From an uncultured Pelagibacteraceae bacterium (GTDB taxonomy: Bacteria > Pseudomonadota > Alphaproteobacteria > Pelagibacterales > Pelagibacteraceae), in NCBI GenBank assembly GCA_902558435.1, contig CACEDU010000001.1:230919-294918 (forward strand): 64,000 nt of DNA, in the 5' to 3' direction. This document shows positions 10,958 to 20,463 of the stretch, one piece after another. The notes under the pieces are model-generated. The model was not told the origin of the DNA. It searched no databases and worked only from the letters and a program-made list of their open reading frames with translations. A program made the translations under genes and the position numbers. The number at the start of each line of letters is the position of its first letter. Position 1 is the stretch's first letter.

Positions 10958-11602
10958 ATGAGTAAAATTTTTCCAAAATTACACAATCAAGGATACAAGT
11001 TTATTGTTATTTTTGCAATTGCAACTGTAATTCTTTATTTGATAAATGGTTTTTTTGGTTTTGTCGGTTTAGTATTAACTATTTGGTGTTACTATTTTTT
11101 TAGAGATCCTGAGAGAACATCTATTGGAGATGATAATTATCTTACAAGTCCTGCAGATGGAGTTGTGTTACAAGTGATGGACACAAATGGCCCAAAAGAA
11201 CTTGGCTTAGAAAATAAAAAGATGAAAAAGGTAAGTATATTTATGGACGTATTTGACTGTCACGTAAATAGATCTCCTTGTTCTGGGGCAATATCAGAGA
11301 TACTTTATAAACCTGGGAAGTTTTTTAATGCATCATTAGATAAAGCAAGTGAAGATAATGAGAGAAATTATTATAGAATTAAAAATTCTAACGGAGAAGA
11401 AATTATTGTAGTCCAAATAGCTGGATTAGTTGCTAGAAGAATTGTAACCGAAGTTTCCAAAGATGAACTTGTAGAGCAAGGTTCAAGAATAGGTATGATT
11501 AGATTTGGGAGTAGGGCAGATATGTATTTTGAAAATTACTCTCCCTTAGTTAAGGTTGATCAAAAGACTATAGCTGGCGAAACTTTAATTGCAAAAAAAT
11601 AA
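10958..11602 (+). CDS. psd: Phosphatidylserine decarboxylase
   Basis: YYFFRDPERT, SPADGVVLQV, FMDVFDCHVNRSPCSG, IRFGSRADMYF (pyruvoyl-type GS cleavage). Confidence 0.95.
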   Translation: MSKIFPKLHNQGYKFIVIFAIATVILYLINGFFGFVGLVLTIWCYYFFRDPERTSIGDDNYLTSPADGVVLQVMDTNGPKELGLENKKMKKVSIFMDVFDCHVNRSPCSGAISEILYKPGKFFNASLDKASEDNERNYYRIKNSNGEEIIVVQIAGLVARRIVTEVSKDELVEQGSRIGMIRFGSRADMYFENYSPLVKVDQKTIAGETLIAKK

Positions 11603-11606
11603 TCTA

Positions 11607-12404
11607 ATGAAGTTACAAGATAAAAATATTAAATTAGTTTCAAATAAAAAAACTAGAGTAATTTTACCAAATATTCTTACACTTGTTGGTGTGTGTATTG
11701 GACTAACGTCAATAAAATTTGCGTTTGACGGTAAATTCGAGTTATCAATTATTGCTGTAATAGTTGCCGCGATAATTGATGGGTTAGATGGAAGAATTGC
11801 AAGATTGATTAAAGGTACCTCTAAAGTAGGTAAAGAACTAGACTCCTTAACTGATGTGATAAGTTTTGGTGTTGCCCCAGCATTTATAATGTATTTTTGG
11901 GCTCTATCAGAAACAGGTAGAGTAGGCTGGTTGATTTCATTGATTTATGTAGTTTGTGTTGCACTTAGACTTGCAAGATTTAATGTTTCATCAAACGAAG
12001 AAAGTTCTTGGAAAGATAATTTTTTTGAAGGCATTCCTTCACCAGCTGGCGGAATTCTAGTTTTAATGCCGTTAGTTTTAAGTATAAGCGAATTTAAGTT
12101 TTTAAACTTGAATTATCAATTTGTCGTCCCAATTATGTTTATTTTTGTTTCAATACTATTAATAAGCAAAATACCAACTTATTCGTTTAAAAGGATTGTT
12201 GTACCAAGAAGTGCATCAATATTTTTGTTATTCGGAATAATCTTATATTTTGGCTTAATTCTCGTTTATACTTTTAATGCAATAATTATTTCAGGATTAA
12301 TTTATATGTTGATGGTACCGATAAGTTCAATGCATTATCTTATGATTAAAAAAAATGAAAAAATTATCACAAATGATACTGATCATCATGAAGATGTCTT
12401 ATAA
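11607..12404 (+). CDS. pssA: CDP-diacylglycerol--serine O-phosphatidyltransferase
   Basis: DGLDGRIARLIKGTSKVGKELDSLTDVISFG CDP-alcohol phosphotransferase motif; adjacent to psd. ATG 11607 preferred. Confidence 0.95.
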   Translation: MKLQDKNIKLVSNKKTRVILPNILTLVGVCIGLTSIKFAFDGKFELSIIAVIVAAIIDGLDGRIARLIKGTSKVGKELDSLTDVISFGVAPAFIMYFWALSETGRVGWLISLIYVVCVALRLARFNVSSNEESSWKDNFFEGIPSPAGGILVLMPLVLSISEFKFLNLNYQFVVPIMFIFVSILLISKIPTYSFKRIVVPRSASIFLLFGIILYFGLILVYTFNAIIISGLIYMLMVPISSMHYLMIKKNEKIITNDTDHHEDVL

Positions 12405-13304
12405 ATGAAGGAAAACACAATAATTTCCTTAGCCGACTCAAATTATTTTAATCTTTTAAATGAATTAATAGACTCAATTAACAGATTTGAGCAAAGTAAA
12501 GATATAGATATATGCATAATGGATGCTGGATTAACTGAAGAGCAGATAAAAGTTTTAGAAAAAAAGGTCTTTAAAATTAAAAAGGCAGAGTGGGATATAG
12601 AAGTTCCAAATTTTAAGATTAAAGGAAGAGAATGGTTGAAGAGTCAGGTATCCAGAGCGTTTTTACCTAAATATTTTCCAGGTTATAAAAAATACTTGTG
12701 GATAGATGCGGATGCTTGGGTTAATTCATGGTACGCAATTGATCTTTATTTAAGAGGATGTGAAAATAAAAAATTAGCAATAGCAACATCCGCTGACAGG
12801 TCATATGGAAGAGTTTTAAGAGCAGAATGGGTGATAGGAAGTTTCGCAAGAATAAAATCACAAAATTATAAGCATGCTAAATCATCTGGATTTTCGGAAA
12901 AAGTTTCAAGAGAAGTAGCTCTTAAACCTCATTTAAATATTGGATTATTTTGTTTAGAAGAAAATGCGCCTCATTGGGAAGTTTGGCAAAAAAATTTGAG
13001 AAAAGCATTGTCGTCAGGAAAGATTTGGGGTTCTGAACAAATAGCAATGAATATAACTATATATTCTGATAATCTTGGTGTTGAAATTTTGCCAGCCTAT
13101 TGCAATTGGACACTTATTGAAGCAATAAGATTTGATAAAAAACAAAATACTTTTGTTGAACCATATTTACCAAATCATGAAATAGGAATTATTCACTTAG
13201 CTGGAAAGAACAATGATAATATTAGAAATGATAAAAATTATATTTCTAAAATTAAAACACTAGATGGCGATATAATTGAAAAATCATTGAGATTTGAGAA
13301 CTAA
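12405..13304 (+). CDS. Putative glycosyltransferase (GT-A fold, GT8-like)
   Basis: N-terminal IISLADSNYFNLLNELIDSI and YLWIDADAWV (DxD-like) with a GSEQIAMN motif. Confidence 0.6.
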   Translation: MKENTIISLADSNYFNLLNELIDSINRFEQSKDIDICIMDAGLTEEQIKVLEKKVFKIKKAEWDIEVPNFKIKGREWLKSQVSRAFLPKYFPGYKKYLWIDADAWVNSWYAIDLYLRGCENKKLAIATSADRSYGRVLRAEWVIGSFARIKSQNYKHAKSSGFSEKVSREVALKPHLNIGLFCLEENAPHWEVWQKNLRKALSSGKIWGSEQIAMNITIYSDNLGVEILPAYCNWTLIEAIRFDKKQNTFVEPYLPNHEIGIIHLAGKNNDNIRNDKNYISKIKTLDGDIIEKSLRFEN

Positions 13305-13916
13305 TTGAAAAAAAATAAATTTTCTAAAAATTGGATTATTAAACAAAAAAGAGATATTTACGTAAAAAAATCAAAATTAGAAGGATATAGATCAAGAGCT
13401 GTTTATAAATTACAAGAAATTAATGAAAAATTTAATATAATAAAAAATAACACCTTAGTTGTCGATCTAGGTGCTGCTCCTGGAAGTTGGTCACAGTATA
13501 TATCAAGAAATTATAAAAGTTCTAAAATTATTTCAATAGATTTGAAAGATATAGAGCCTATTAAAAATTTAATTCATATTAAAGGAGACTTTACAGAAGA
13601 TGATCAAAAAATTAAAATACAAAATTATTTTGGAAAAAAAGTAGATCTCATAATTTCTGATATGGCTGTAAATACCACAGGCAATAAAAGTGTGGATTCT
13701 CTTGTAACAGGTGAATTATGCATAGAAGCAATGAATTTTGCTGTTGAATTACTAAATGAGAAGGGAAGTTTTATTTCTAAAATTTTTATGGGGTCATCTT
13801 TTAACGAGATTGTCGCATTTGGTAAAAAAACATTTAAACAAGTGGATATTTTTAAGCCTCCCTCTAGTAGAAAAGATTCAAAGGAAAATTTTATAATTTG
13901 CAGAAATTTAAGATAG
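13305..13916 (+). CDS. rlmE: 23S rRNA (uridine-2'-O-)methyltransferase RlmE (FtsJ/RrmJ)
   Basis: SRAVYKLQEINEKF, VVDLGAAPGSWSQY, DLIISDMAVNTTG; TTG start. Confidence 0.93.
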   Translation: MKKNKFSKNWIIKQKRDIYVKKSKLEGYRSRAVYKLQEINEKFNIIKNNTLVVDLGAAPGSWSQYISRNYKSSKIISIDLKDIEPIKNLIHIKGDFTEDDQKIKIQNYFGKKVDLIISDMAVNTTGNKSVDSLVTGELCIEAMNFAVELLNEKGSFISKIFMGSSFNEIVAFGKKTFKQVDIFKPPSSRKDSKENFIICRNLR

Positions 13917-13955
13917 TTTGGCTTTTATTTTTTTAAGAATCATTTATATAAGGAC

Positions 13956-15020
13956 ATGGATACTATCAAAGAGGCTCTAACATTTGATGATGTTACATTA
14001 GCTCCAAATTACTCTGAAATTTTACCAAATAAAGTAAACACATCAACAAATCTAACAAAAAACCTAAGTATAAGAATACCCCTTTTATCATCTGCAATGG
14101 ATACCGTAACAGAATCATCAATGAGTATTGCTATGGCAAAAGCTGGTGGATTAGGAATTATCCATAGAAATCTAAATATTAATGATCAAATCAAAGAAAT
14201 AAGAAAAGTAAAATCAAAAAAATACATGGTAGGAGCAGCAGTTGGGGCAAGTGAAAAAGAATTTAAAAGAGCAGAGAAAATACTAAAAGAAAACATAGAT
14301 ATAATTGTAGTAGATACAGCTCATGGACATACAAAAAAAGTTGGAAATATAATAAACAAAATCAAGAAAATAAGACCAAAGGGAACAGCAATTTGTGCTG
14401 GAAATATAGCCACAGCTGAAGCTGCAAAATTTCTAGTTAGACTTGGTGTTGATATAATCAAAGTAGGAATAGGTCCTGGATCTATTTGTACAACAAGACT
14501 TGTTGCAGGAATAGGAGTTCCTCAATTGAGTGCAATTTTAGATGTTAAAAAGGGAATAGGGAAAAGCAAAATAAAATTGATTGCTGATGGGGGTATAAAA
14601 TTCTCTGGAGATATTGCAAAAGCATTAGCTGCGGGTGCGGATGCTGTTATGATAGGATCATTATTTGCAGGAACTGATGAAGCACCGGGTAAAAAAATAA
14701 AAAAAAATGGTAAATTGTATAAATATTTTAGAGGTATGGGATCGATAGGAGCAATGAATAAAGGGTCAGCAGATCGATATTTTCAATCTAAACAGAAAGA
14801 TACTTCAAAATATGTGGCTGAAGGAGTAGAGGGATACATTAAATACAAAGGTAGAGTTGATAAAATAATTTATAACTTAGTTGGAGGTTTAAAATCCTCC
14901 ATGGGTTACTTGGGGGCTAAGAAAGTAATTGATTTAAGGAAAAAACCAAAATTTGTGAAAATTACTAAAGCAGGTTTTTATGAAAGTATGGTACATAACA
15001 TAGATCTAGTAAAAAAGTAA
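13956..15020 (+). CDS. guaB: Inosine-5'-monophosphate dehydrogenase lacking the CBS (Bateman) module
   Basis: [63 protein letters not shown] catalytic loop; only 354 aa. Confidence 0.95.
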   Translation: MDTIKEALTFDDVTLAPNYSEILPNKVNTSTNLTKNLSIRIPLLSSAMDTVTESSMSIAMAKAGGLGIIHRNLNINDQIKEIRKVKSKKYMVGAAVGASEKEFKRAEKILKENIDIIVVDTAHGHTKKVGNIINKIKKIRPKGTAICAGNIATAEAAKFLVRLGVDIIKVGIGPGSICTTRLVAGIGVPQLSAILDVKKGIGKSKIKLIADGGIKFSGDIAKALAAGADAVMIGSLFAGTDEAPGKKIKKNGKLYKYFRGMGSIGAMNKGSADRYFQSKQKDTSKYVAEGVEGYIKYKGRVDKIIYNLVGGLKSSMGYLGAKKVIDLRKKPKFVKITKAGFYESMVHNIDLVKK

Positions 15021-15022
15021 TT

Positions 15023-15451
15023 ATGAAAAATTTAATTTTAATAATAGCTTTCTCTTTATTCACTATGATGGCAAAAGCAGAAAAAAATAATTTTTTCATG
15101 GATGCTAAAGATTTATTTGATAATAAAAAATACGAGGAATCTAAGTTTTTGTTTTATAGAAATATAGTCTATAACCCAAAGGATGCACCGTCTTACCTCT
15201 ATTTAGCTAAAATTTTCAAAATTGAAGAAGATAAAAGACAAGAGGAAAAAAATATAAAAACTACTTTGCTCTTAGATCCAAAAAATGAAGAGGCAATGTA
15301 CCTATTAATAGACATGGAATTAGAAAGATCGAATTTTTCAAAAGCAGATGAGTTAAGTAAAGATTTTAAAAAAATTTGTGTAAAAATATGTGCAAAAATT
15401 ACTTCAATTGAAAGCCGTTTAAAAGATTTTGAAAGAAAAGATGCATCTTGA
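15023..15451 (+). CDS. Small secreted TPR-like protein
   Basis: Signal peptide, then [39 protein letters not shown] repeat pattern. Confidence 0.6.
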   Translation: MKNLILIIAFSLFTMMAKAEKNNFFMDAKDLFDNKKYEESKFLFYRNIVYNPKDAPSYLYLAKIFKIEEDKRQEEKNIKTTLLLDPKNEEAMYLLIDMELERSNFSKADELSKDFKKICVKICAKITSIESRLKDFERKDAS

Positions 15452-17003
15452 AGACACTCTTAATAAAATATTAATTGTTGACTTTGGTTCTCAATTTACA
15501 CAATTAATAGCACGTAAAATAAGAGAACTCGGCATTTATTGTGAAATTATCAGCCATAAATCAATAGAAAAACGTAAAAACTTCAACAAAAATATCAAGG
15601 GTATAGTCTTATCAGGTGGACCTTTAAATGTTTACGAAAATAAAAAAGTAAAATTTAATCATAATCTTTTAAAACTTGAAATACCTATATTGGGAATATG
15701 TTTTGGGCACCAAATTATTTCAAAAGTAATGGGTGGAAAAGTAAAAAGTTCTAAATTTAGAGAGTTCGGACTAGCTGAAGTAACAGAGATAAAAAAAAGC
15801 AAATTAACAAAAAATTTTTTTTCTAATAAAAAAAATAATGTTTGGATGAGTCATGCAGATCAAGTAACAAAATTACCAAAAAATTTTAGTGTAATTGCAA
15901 AAAGTAATAATTCTAAATTGTGTATTATTCAAAATAATAAAAAAAATATTTTTGGAATCCAATTTCATCCAGAAGTAAGTCATACCAACAAAGGAAAAGT
16001 AATACTTAGAAATTTTATATTTTCTATATGTAAATTAACTAAAAATTGGTCTGCTAGTGATCAGAAAAAAAAATTAATTAGTGAGGTAAAAGAAGTTGTG
16101 GGAAATTCAAAAGTCATTTGTGCATTATCTGGCGGTGTAGATAGTAGTGTAGTTGCAAAATTGTTATCAAATGCAATAGGAAAAAATTTGACATGTATTT
16201 TTGTCAATACAGGCTTACTCAGAAAAAATGAGGAAAAACAAGTTGTTAATACATTTAAGAAACGTTTTAAAATTAATTTAATTTATGTGAATGCTGAAAA
16301 TCTATTTTTATCAAAATTAAAAAATATTTCTGATCCAGAAAGAAAAAGAAAAATTATTGGAAATTTATTTATAAAAATATTTGAAAAATATGCAAAAAAA
16401 ATTAAAAAAGTAAAATTTTTAGCCCAAGGAACTCTCTATCCAGATTTAATCGAAAGCAAATCTGTTACAGGAAGCAAAACTTCAAAAATAAAATCACATC
16501 ACAATGTTGGAGGTTTACCAAAAAAAATGAATCTTAAATTAGTAGAACCTCTAAAATATCTCTTTAAAGACGAAGTTAGAAAGTTAGGATTTGAAATTGG
16601 ATTGAACAAAGAGATTGTTTCCCGACATCCATTTCCTGGACCTGGTCTTGCAATTAGAATGCCTGGTAATATATCTAAAGAAAAAATCAAAATTTTAAAA
16701 GAAGCAGATAATTATTTTATAAAATCGTTAAAGGATAATAATTTGTATGACAAAATCTGGCAAGCATATGCTGCTTTACTCCCAGTAAAAACGGTAGGAG
16801 TTATGGGTGATAATAGAACCTATGAATACGTTTGTTTACTGAGAGCAATTACATCTGAAGATGGTATGACCGCAGATTTTTTTCAATTTAACAAAACTTT
16901 TATGCAATCAGTATCTAACCAAATTATAAATAATATAAGAGGAATAAATAGAGTTGTTTATGACATAACATCTAAGCCTCCAAGTACTATTGAATTAGAA
17001 TAA
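15441..17003 (+). CDS. guaA: GMP synthase (glutamine-hydrolysing)
   Basis: [56 protein letters not shown] 15441 preferred over TTG 15429. Confidence 0.98.
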   Translation: MHLEDTLNKILIVDFGSQFTQLIARKIRELGIYCEIISHKSIEKRKNFNKNIKGIVLSGGPLNVYENKKVKFNHNLLKLEIPILGICFGHQIISKVMGGKVKSSKFREFGLAEVTEIKKSKLTKNFFSNKKNNVWMSHADQVTKLPKNFSVIAKSNNSKLCIIQNNKKNIFGIQFHPEVSHTNKGKVILRNFIFSICKLTKNWSASDQKKKLISEVKEVVGNSKVICALSGGVDSSVVAKLLSNAIGKNLTCIFVNTGLLRKNEEKQVVNTFKKRFKINLIYVNAENLFLSKLKNISDPERKRKIIGNLFIKIFEKYAKKIKKVKFLAQGTLYPDLIESKSVTGSKTSKIKSHHNVGGLPKKMNLKLVEPLKYLFKDEVRKLGFEIGLNKEIVSRHPFPGPGLAIRMPGNISKEKIKILKEADNYFIKSLKDNNLYDKIWQAYAALLPVKTVGVMGDNRTYEYVCLLRAITSEDGMTADFFQFNKTFMQSVSNQIINNIRGINRVVYDITSKPPSTIELE

Positions 17004-17025
17004 TAAGACTATATAAGTTAATTAT

Positions 17026-17445
17026 ATGAAATATTTACACACAATGATTAGAGTCTCTAACATAGAGGAGTCATTAAGATTTTTCTGTGAAGGGTTAGGT
17101 CTTAAAGAAACAAGAAGAAAAGACAGTGAAAAGGGCAGGTATACTTTAGTATTTCTTGCTGCTCCAGATGATGAGAAAGCTGAAATAGAATTAACATACA
17201 ATTGGGATGGAGATAGTTTGGGTGATGGTTCAAGAAACTTTGGACATTTAGCTTACAGAGTTGAAAATATATATGAAACTTGCCAAAGATTAAAAGACAT
17301 GGGTTATACAATTAACAGACCACCAAGAGATGGCCATATGGCATTTGTGAGATCTCCAGATAAAATTTCTGTTGAAATACTTCAAGATGGTTACTTGGAA
17401 CCAATAGAGCCTTGGAAATCCATGGAAAATACAGGTACTTGGTAA
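17026..17445 (+). CDS. gloA: Lactoylglutathione lyase (glyoxalase I)
   Basis: HTMIRVSNIEESLRFF, AEIELTYNW, FGHLAYRVENIY, SPDKISVEIL. Confidence 0.93.
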   Translation: MKYLHTMIRVSNIEESLRFFCEGLGLKETRRKDSEKGRYTLVFLAAPDDEKAEIELTYNWDGDSLGDGSRNFGHLAYRVENIYETCQRLKDMGYTINRPPRDGHMAFVRSPDKISVEILQDGYLEPIEPWKSMENTGTW

Positions 17446-17454
17446 TAAATATTT

Positions 17455-18234
17455 ATGCCTTCGAAAATAAGCAGGCTTATATTAAAAAAAAAAAATAAGT
17501 CAAAAATAGTCTGCTTAACAGCCTACTCGAAAAATATTGCTGAAGAAGTTGATAAATACACAGACCTTATACTAGTTGGAGATTCTTTGGGTTCTGTTTT
17601 GTATAATTTTTATACGACAAGAAAAGTAAATCTATCTATGATGATTGAACATTCCAAAAGTGTAAGAAAAGGAGTAAAAAAAAGTTTAATGATTGTAGAT
17701 ATGCCATTTAATACTTATAAAAATAAATCGCAGGCGCTAAAAAATTGTAAAAAAGTCATCAAAGAAACTAAATGCGATGGAATCAAATTAGAAGGAGGAA
17801 GCAAGATCAAAGATATAATTAAACATTTAGTAAAAAATAAAATCTTAGTAATGGGCCACATAGGTATAACACCACAGTCTCAAAGAGGTAAATTTAGATA
17901 TAAAGGCAAGAATGAAAAAGAAAAAAAAAATTTATTAAATGATTCAAAAATCTTAGAAGAAGCAGGTGTTTTTGCTATTGTACTAGAATGTATTGAGAAA
18001 AAACTTTCAAAAGAAATTACTGAGACGATTGAAATTCCTACAATAGGAATTGGCTCATCAAAGTTTTGTGATGGTCAGATTTTAGTTTTAGACGATTTAT
18101 TAGGTTTGACTAATAGTAAAATAAAATTCGTTAAGAAATATGCTAATTTTAAAAGTAATATTAGAAATGCAGTTAAAAAATTTGGGTCAGATGTGAAAAG
18201 AGGTTCATATCCATCATTAAAGCATTCTTACTAA
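17455..18234 (+). CDS. panB: 3-methyl-2-oxobutanoate hydroxymethyltransferase
   Basis: LTAYSKNIAEEVDKYTDLILVGDSLGSVLY, KLEGGSKI, GHIGITPQS, IPTIGIGSSKFCDGQILVLDDLLGL. Confidence 0.95.
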   Translation: MPSKISRLILKKKNKSKIVCLTAYSKNIAEEVDKYTDLILVGDSLGSVLYNFYTTRKVNLSMMIEHSKSVRKGVKKSLMIVDMPFNTYKNKSQALKNCKKVIKETKCDGIKLEGGSKIKDIIKHLVKNKILVMGHIGITPQSQRGKFRYKGKNEKEKKNLLNDSKILEEAGVFAIVLECIEKKLSKEITETIEIPTIGIGSSKFCDGQILVLDDLLGLTNSKIKFVKKYANFKSNIRNAVKKFGSDVKRGSYPSLKHSY

Positions 18235-18845
18235 AAATACTTTTTAAATTCCTCATTAATTTTTAGAATTTCTAAGTCAACAAGTCCTCCAATAATAAGC
18301 TGTATTGCGAGTATAAGAATAACTGCTATTCCAATATAGACGACCCATAAATGTTTCTGAATATAATTAGCTAAATAAGTGGCCATAGCACCTGTGAGGA
18401 CTACAGATAAAATTAAACCAAAAATCATAAACCCAAAGTTACCCTTAGAAGCACCAACAACACCTATAACATTATCAAAACTAATTGTTATATCTGCGAA
18501 AAGGACTTTATACATACCCTTTGCAAATGAAGGTTCTAAGGATTTTTTTGTTGGTGATTTAATTTGTCTCTGAGCTTGTAAAAGATCTTTTCTAAGATCA
18601 TTTACTATCCAAATTAAAAGCAAACCTCCAAGAATTTTTATGAAGTAAAATTTGAATAAATAGGTCGCAAATACTGCAAATAAAACTTTAAAAATTAAAG
18701 CTCCGACCACTCCCCAAAATATGATTTTTTTTCTATTCTTTGGGACAAAATTAGCCGCAATTAGACCAATTATTATGGCGTTATCAGCTGCTAATATAAT
18801 ATCTATAAAGATAATTTGCAGTAAAATAATGGCTTCTTCGATCAA
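18231..18845 (-). CDS. TerC-family (YjbE-type) integral membrane protein
   Basis: FIDIILAADNAIIIGLIA and ADITISFDNVIGVVGA paired acidic TM motifs. Confidence 0.9.
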   Translation of the reverse strand: MIEEAIILLQIIFIDIILAADNAIIIGLIAANFVPKNRKKIIFWGVVGALIFKVLFAVFATYLFKFYFIKILGGLLLIWIVNDLRKDLLQAQRQIKSPTKKSLEPSFAKGMYKVLFADITISFDNVIGVVGASKGNFGFMIFGLILSVVLTGAMATYLANYIQKHLWVVYIGIAVILILAIQLIIGGLVDLEILKINEEFKKYF

Positions 18846-18960
18846 GATAACAATATAATAGTAACAATTTCAAATTTTTCAATAAAACATGGAAAAAATT
18901 TTTATTGATTTAACAAATAATACATAATGAGATGTACTTTTTAAAAATTAAGGAGGATTA

Positions 18961-19932
18961 ATGAAAATTTTAAAAACTTTGTTTTCTATTTTATTTTCTG
19001 TCTTGTTAATAGCAAATGTAAATGCTTCTGAAAAGTGGGATATGGCTTTAGCTTATGGTGCGAGCAACTTTCACTCAGCAAATGCAGCAGAATTTGCTAA
19101 AAATGTTTCAGAGAAAAGTGGAGGAAAACTTACAATAGTTACACATCCTGGTGGATCATTATTTAAAGGTGGAGAAATCTTTAGAGCGGTAAGAACTGGT
19201 CAAGCACAGATGGGCGAAAGATTTATGTCAGCATTGGGAAAAGTTGACCCTATTCTTGAAATTGACTCACAACCTTTTTTAGCAACTTCATATGACGATG
19301 CTATGAAACTTTATCAAGCTTCAAAGCCAGCAATCATTGAAAGTTTAAACCAAAAAGGATTAGTATTTTTATATGCTGTGCCATGGCCTGCACAAGGACT
19401 ATATAGCAAAAATGAAATCAATAGTGTTTCAGATCTAGAAGGTTTAAAATTTAGAGCTTATAATTCTGCAACAATTAGAATTGCAGAGCTCACAGGTATG
19501 GCTCCAACTAAAATTGAGGCGGCTGAAATCAGTCAAGCATTTTCAACTGGAGCAGTTGAAAGTATGATTACATCGCCAACAACTGGTAAAAATAGCAAAA
19601 TATGGGAGAACGGTGTTAAATATTTCTATGATATCGCTGCTTGGTTCCCAAAAAATATGGTTGTTGCACATAGAGGATCTTGGAATAAACTAGATGCTGA
19701 TACTCAAATGCTAATTAAAAGAGAAGCTGCTGCTGCAGAAGAAAAAGGTTGGATGCTTTCTAGAGTTGGAAATATAGAAGATAAAAAAGCTCTAGCTGCT
19801 GCAGGAATGGTAGTAGGCAAAGTAAATGCTGATTTGGAAAAACATTTCCAAAAAGTTGGAAAAAAAATGGCAAAAGAATGGAAGAAAAAAGCTGGCAAAA
19901 CAGGTGCTAGCGTACTTGCCGCATACAAATAA
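18961..19932 (+). CDS. dctP: TRAP transporter substrate-binding protein (DctP family)
   Basis: Signal peptide; GGSLFKGGEIFRAVRTGQAQMGE; LEGLKFRAYN; FSTGAVESMITSPTTG; preceded by AAGGAGGA ribosome-binding site. Confidence 0.95.
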   Translation: MKILKTLFSILFSVLLIANVNASEKWDMALAYGASNFHSANAAEFAKNVSEKSGGKLTIVTHPGGSLFKGGEIFRAVRTGQAQMGERFMSALGKVDPILEIDSQPFLATSYDDAMKLYQASKPAIIESLNQKGLVFLYAVPWPAQGLYSKNEINSVSDLEGLKFRAYNSATIRIAELTGMAPTKIEAAEISQAFSTGAVESMITSPTTGKNSKIWENGVKYFYDIAAWFPKNMVVAHRGSWNKLDADTQMLIKREAAAAEEKGWMLSRVGNIEDKKALAAAGMVVGKVNADLEKHFQKVGKKMAKEWKKKAGKTGASVLAAYK

Positions 19933-19944
19933 AAAAAATATAAT

Positions 19945-19977
19945 AAAAAAGGCTGTTTAAAAAAAACAGCCTTTTTT
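19945..19977 (+). terminator. Rho-independent terminator between dctP and dctQ
   Basis: AAAAAAGGCTGTTT-AAAAA-AAACAGCCTTTTTT: 8-bp stem and U tract ending at 19977; the dctQ ATG starts at 19978. Confidence 0.9.
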
Positions 19978-20463
19978 ATGTTACAGAAATTAAATAAATC
20001 ATTAAATAATATTTATAATTATTCAGGATATATAGCTGCAGTTTTTTTAATTCTTATTGCAGTTTTTATATTAACTGGAATTGCATCTAGAATTTTCGGT
20101 TTTTACATAAGGGGGTTGGCTGAATACTCTGGGTATTGTATGGCTGCCTCATCTTTTTTTGCTCTTTCATATACATTTGTAAATGGGGGTCATATAAGAA
20201 TCACATTATTTTTAGAAAAGTCTACGGGTTTTAAAAAAAAATTTTTAGAAGTTTGGAGCTTAGTCGTCACAACAATATTTGCAGGTTATATGTCATATTA
20301 TTTTATCAAAATGTTAAAAATCTCATACGAGTTTGAGGAAAGAAGTGAAGGTGCTGATGAAATTTTAATATGGATACCTCAATGTAGCGTCGCTATTGGA
20401 GCAACACTTTTTTTTATATGTGCCTTTCATCTATTAATCTTAAAAATTAATAATAATGATTGA
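19978..20463 (+). CDS. dctQ: TRAP transporter small permease (DctQ)
   Basis: Four-TM small protein between dctP and dctM; YSGYCMAASSFFALSYTFVNGGHIRI. Confidence 0.92.
   Translation: MLQKLNKSLNNIYNYSGYIAAVFLILIAVFILTGIASRIFGFYIRGLAEYSGYCMAASSFFALSYTFVNGGHIRITLFLEKSTGFKKKFLEVWSLVVTTIFAGYMSYYFIKMLKISYEFEERSEGADEILIWIPQCSVAIGATLFFICAFHLLILKINNND

Noticed and set aside
18846-18960. TerC-dctP intergenic region considered as a riboswitch or small RNA
   Set aside because: Apart from the AAGGAGGA ribosome-binding site, I saw no conserved riboswitch core or stable GC hairpin.
19704-19928. 74-aa ORF antisense to dctP
   Set aside because: Composition is the mirror of the Ala/Lys-rich dctP C-terminus.
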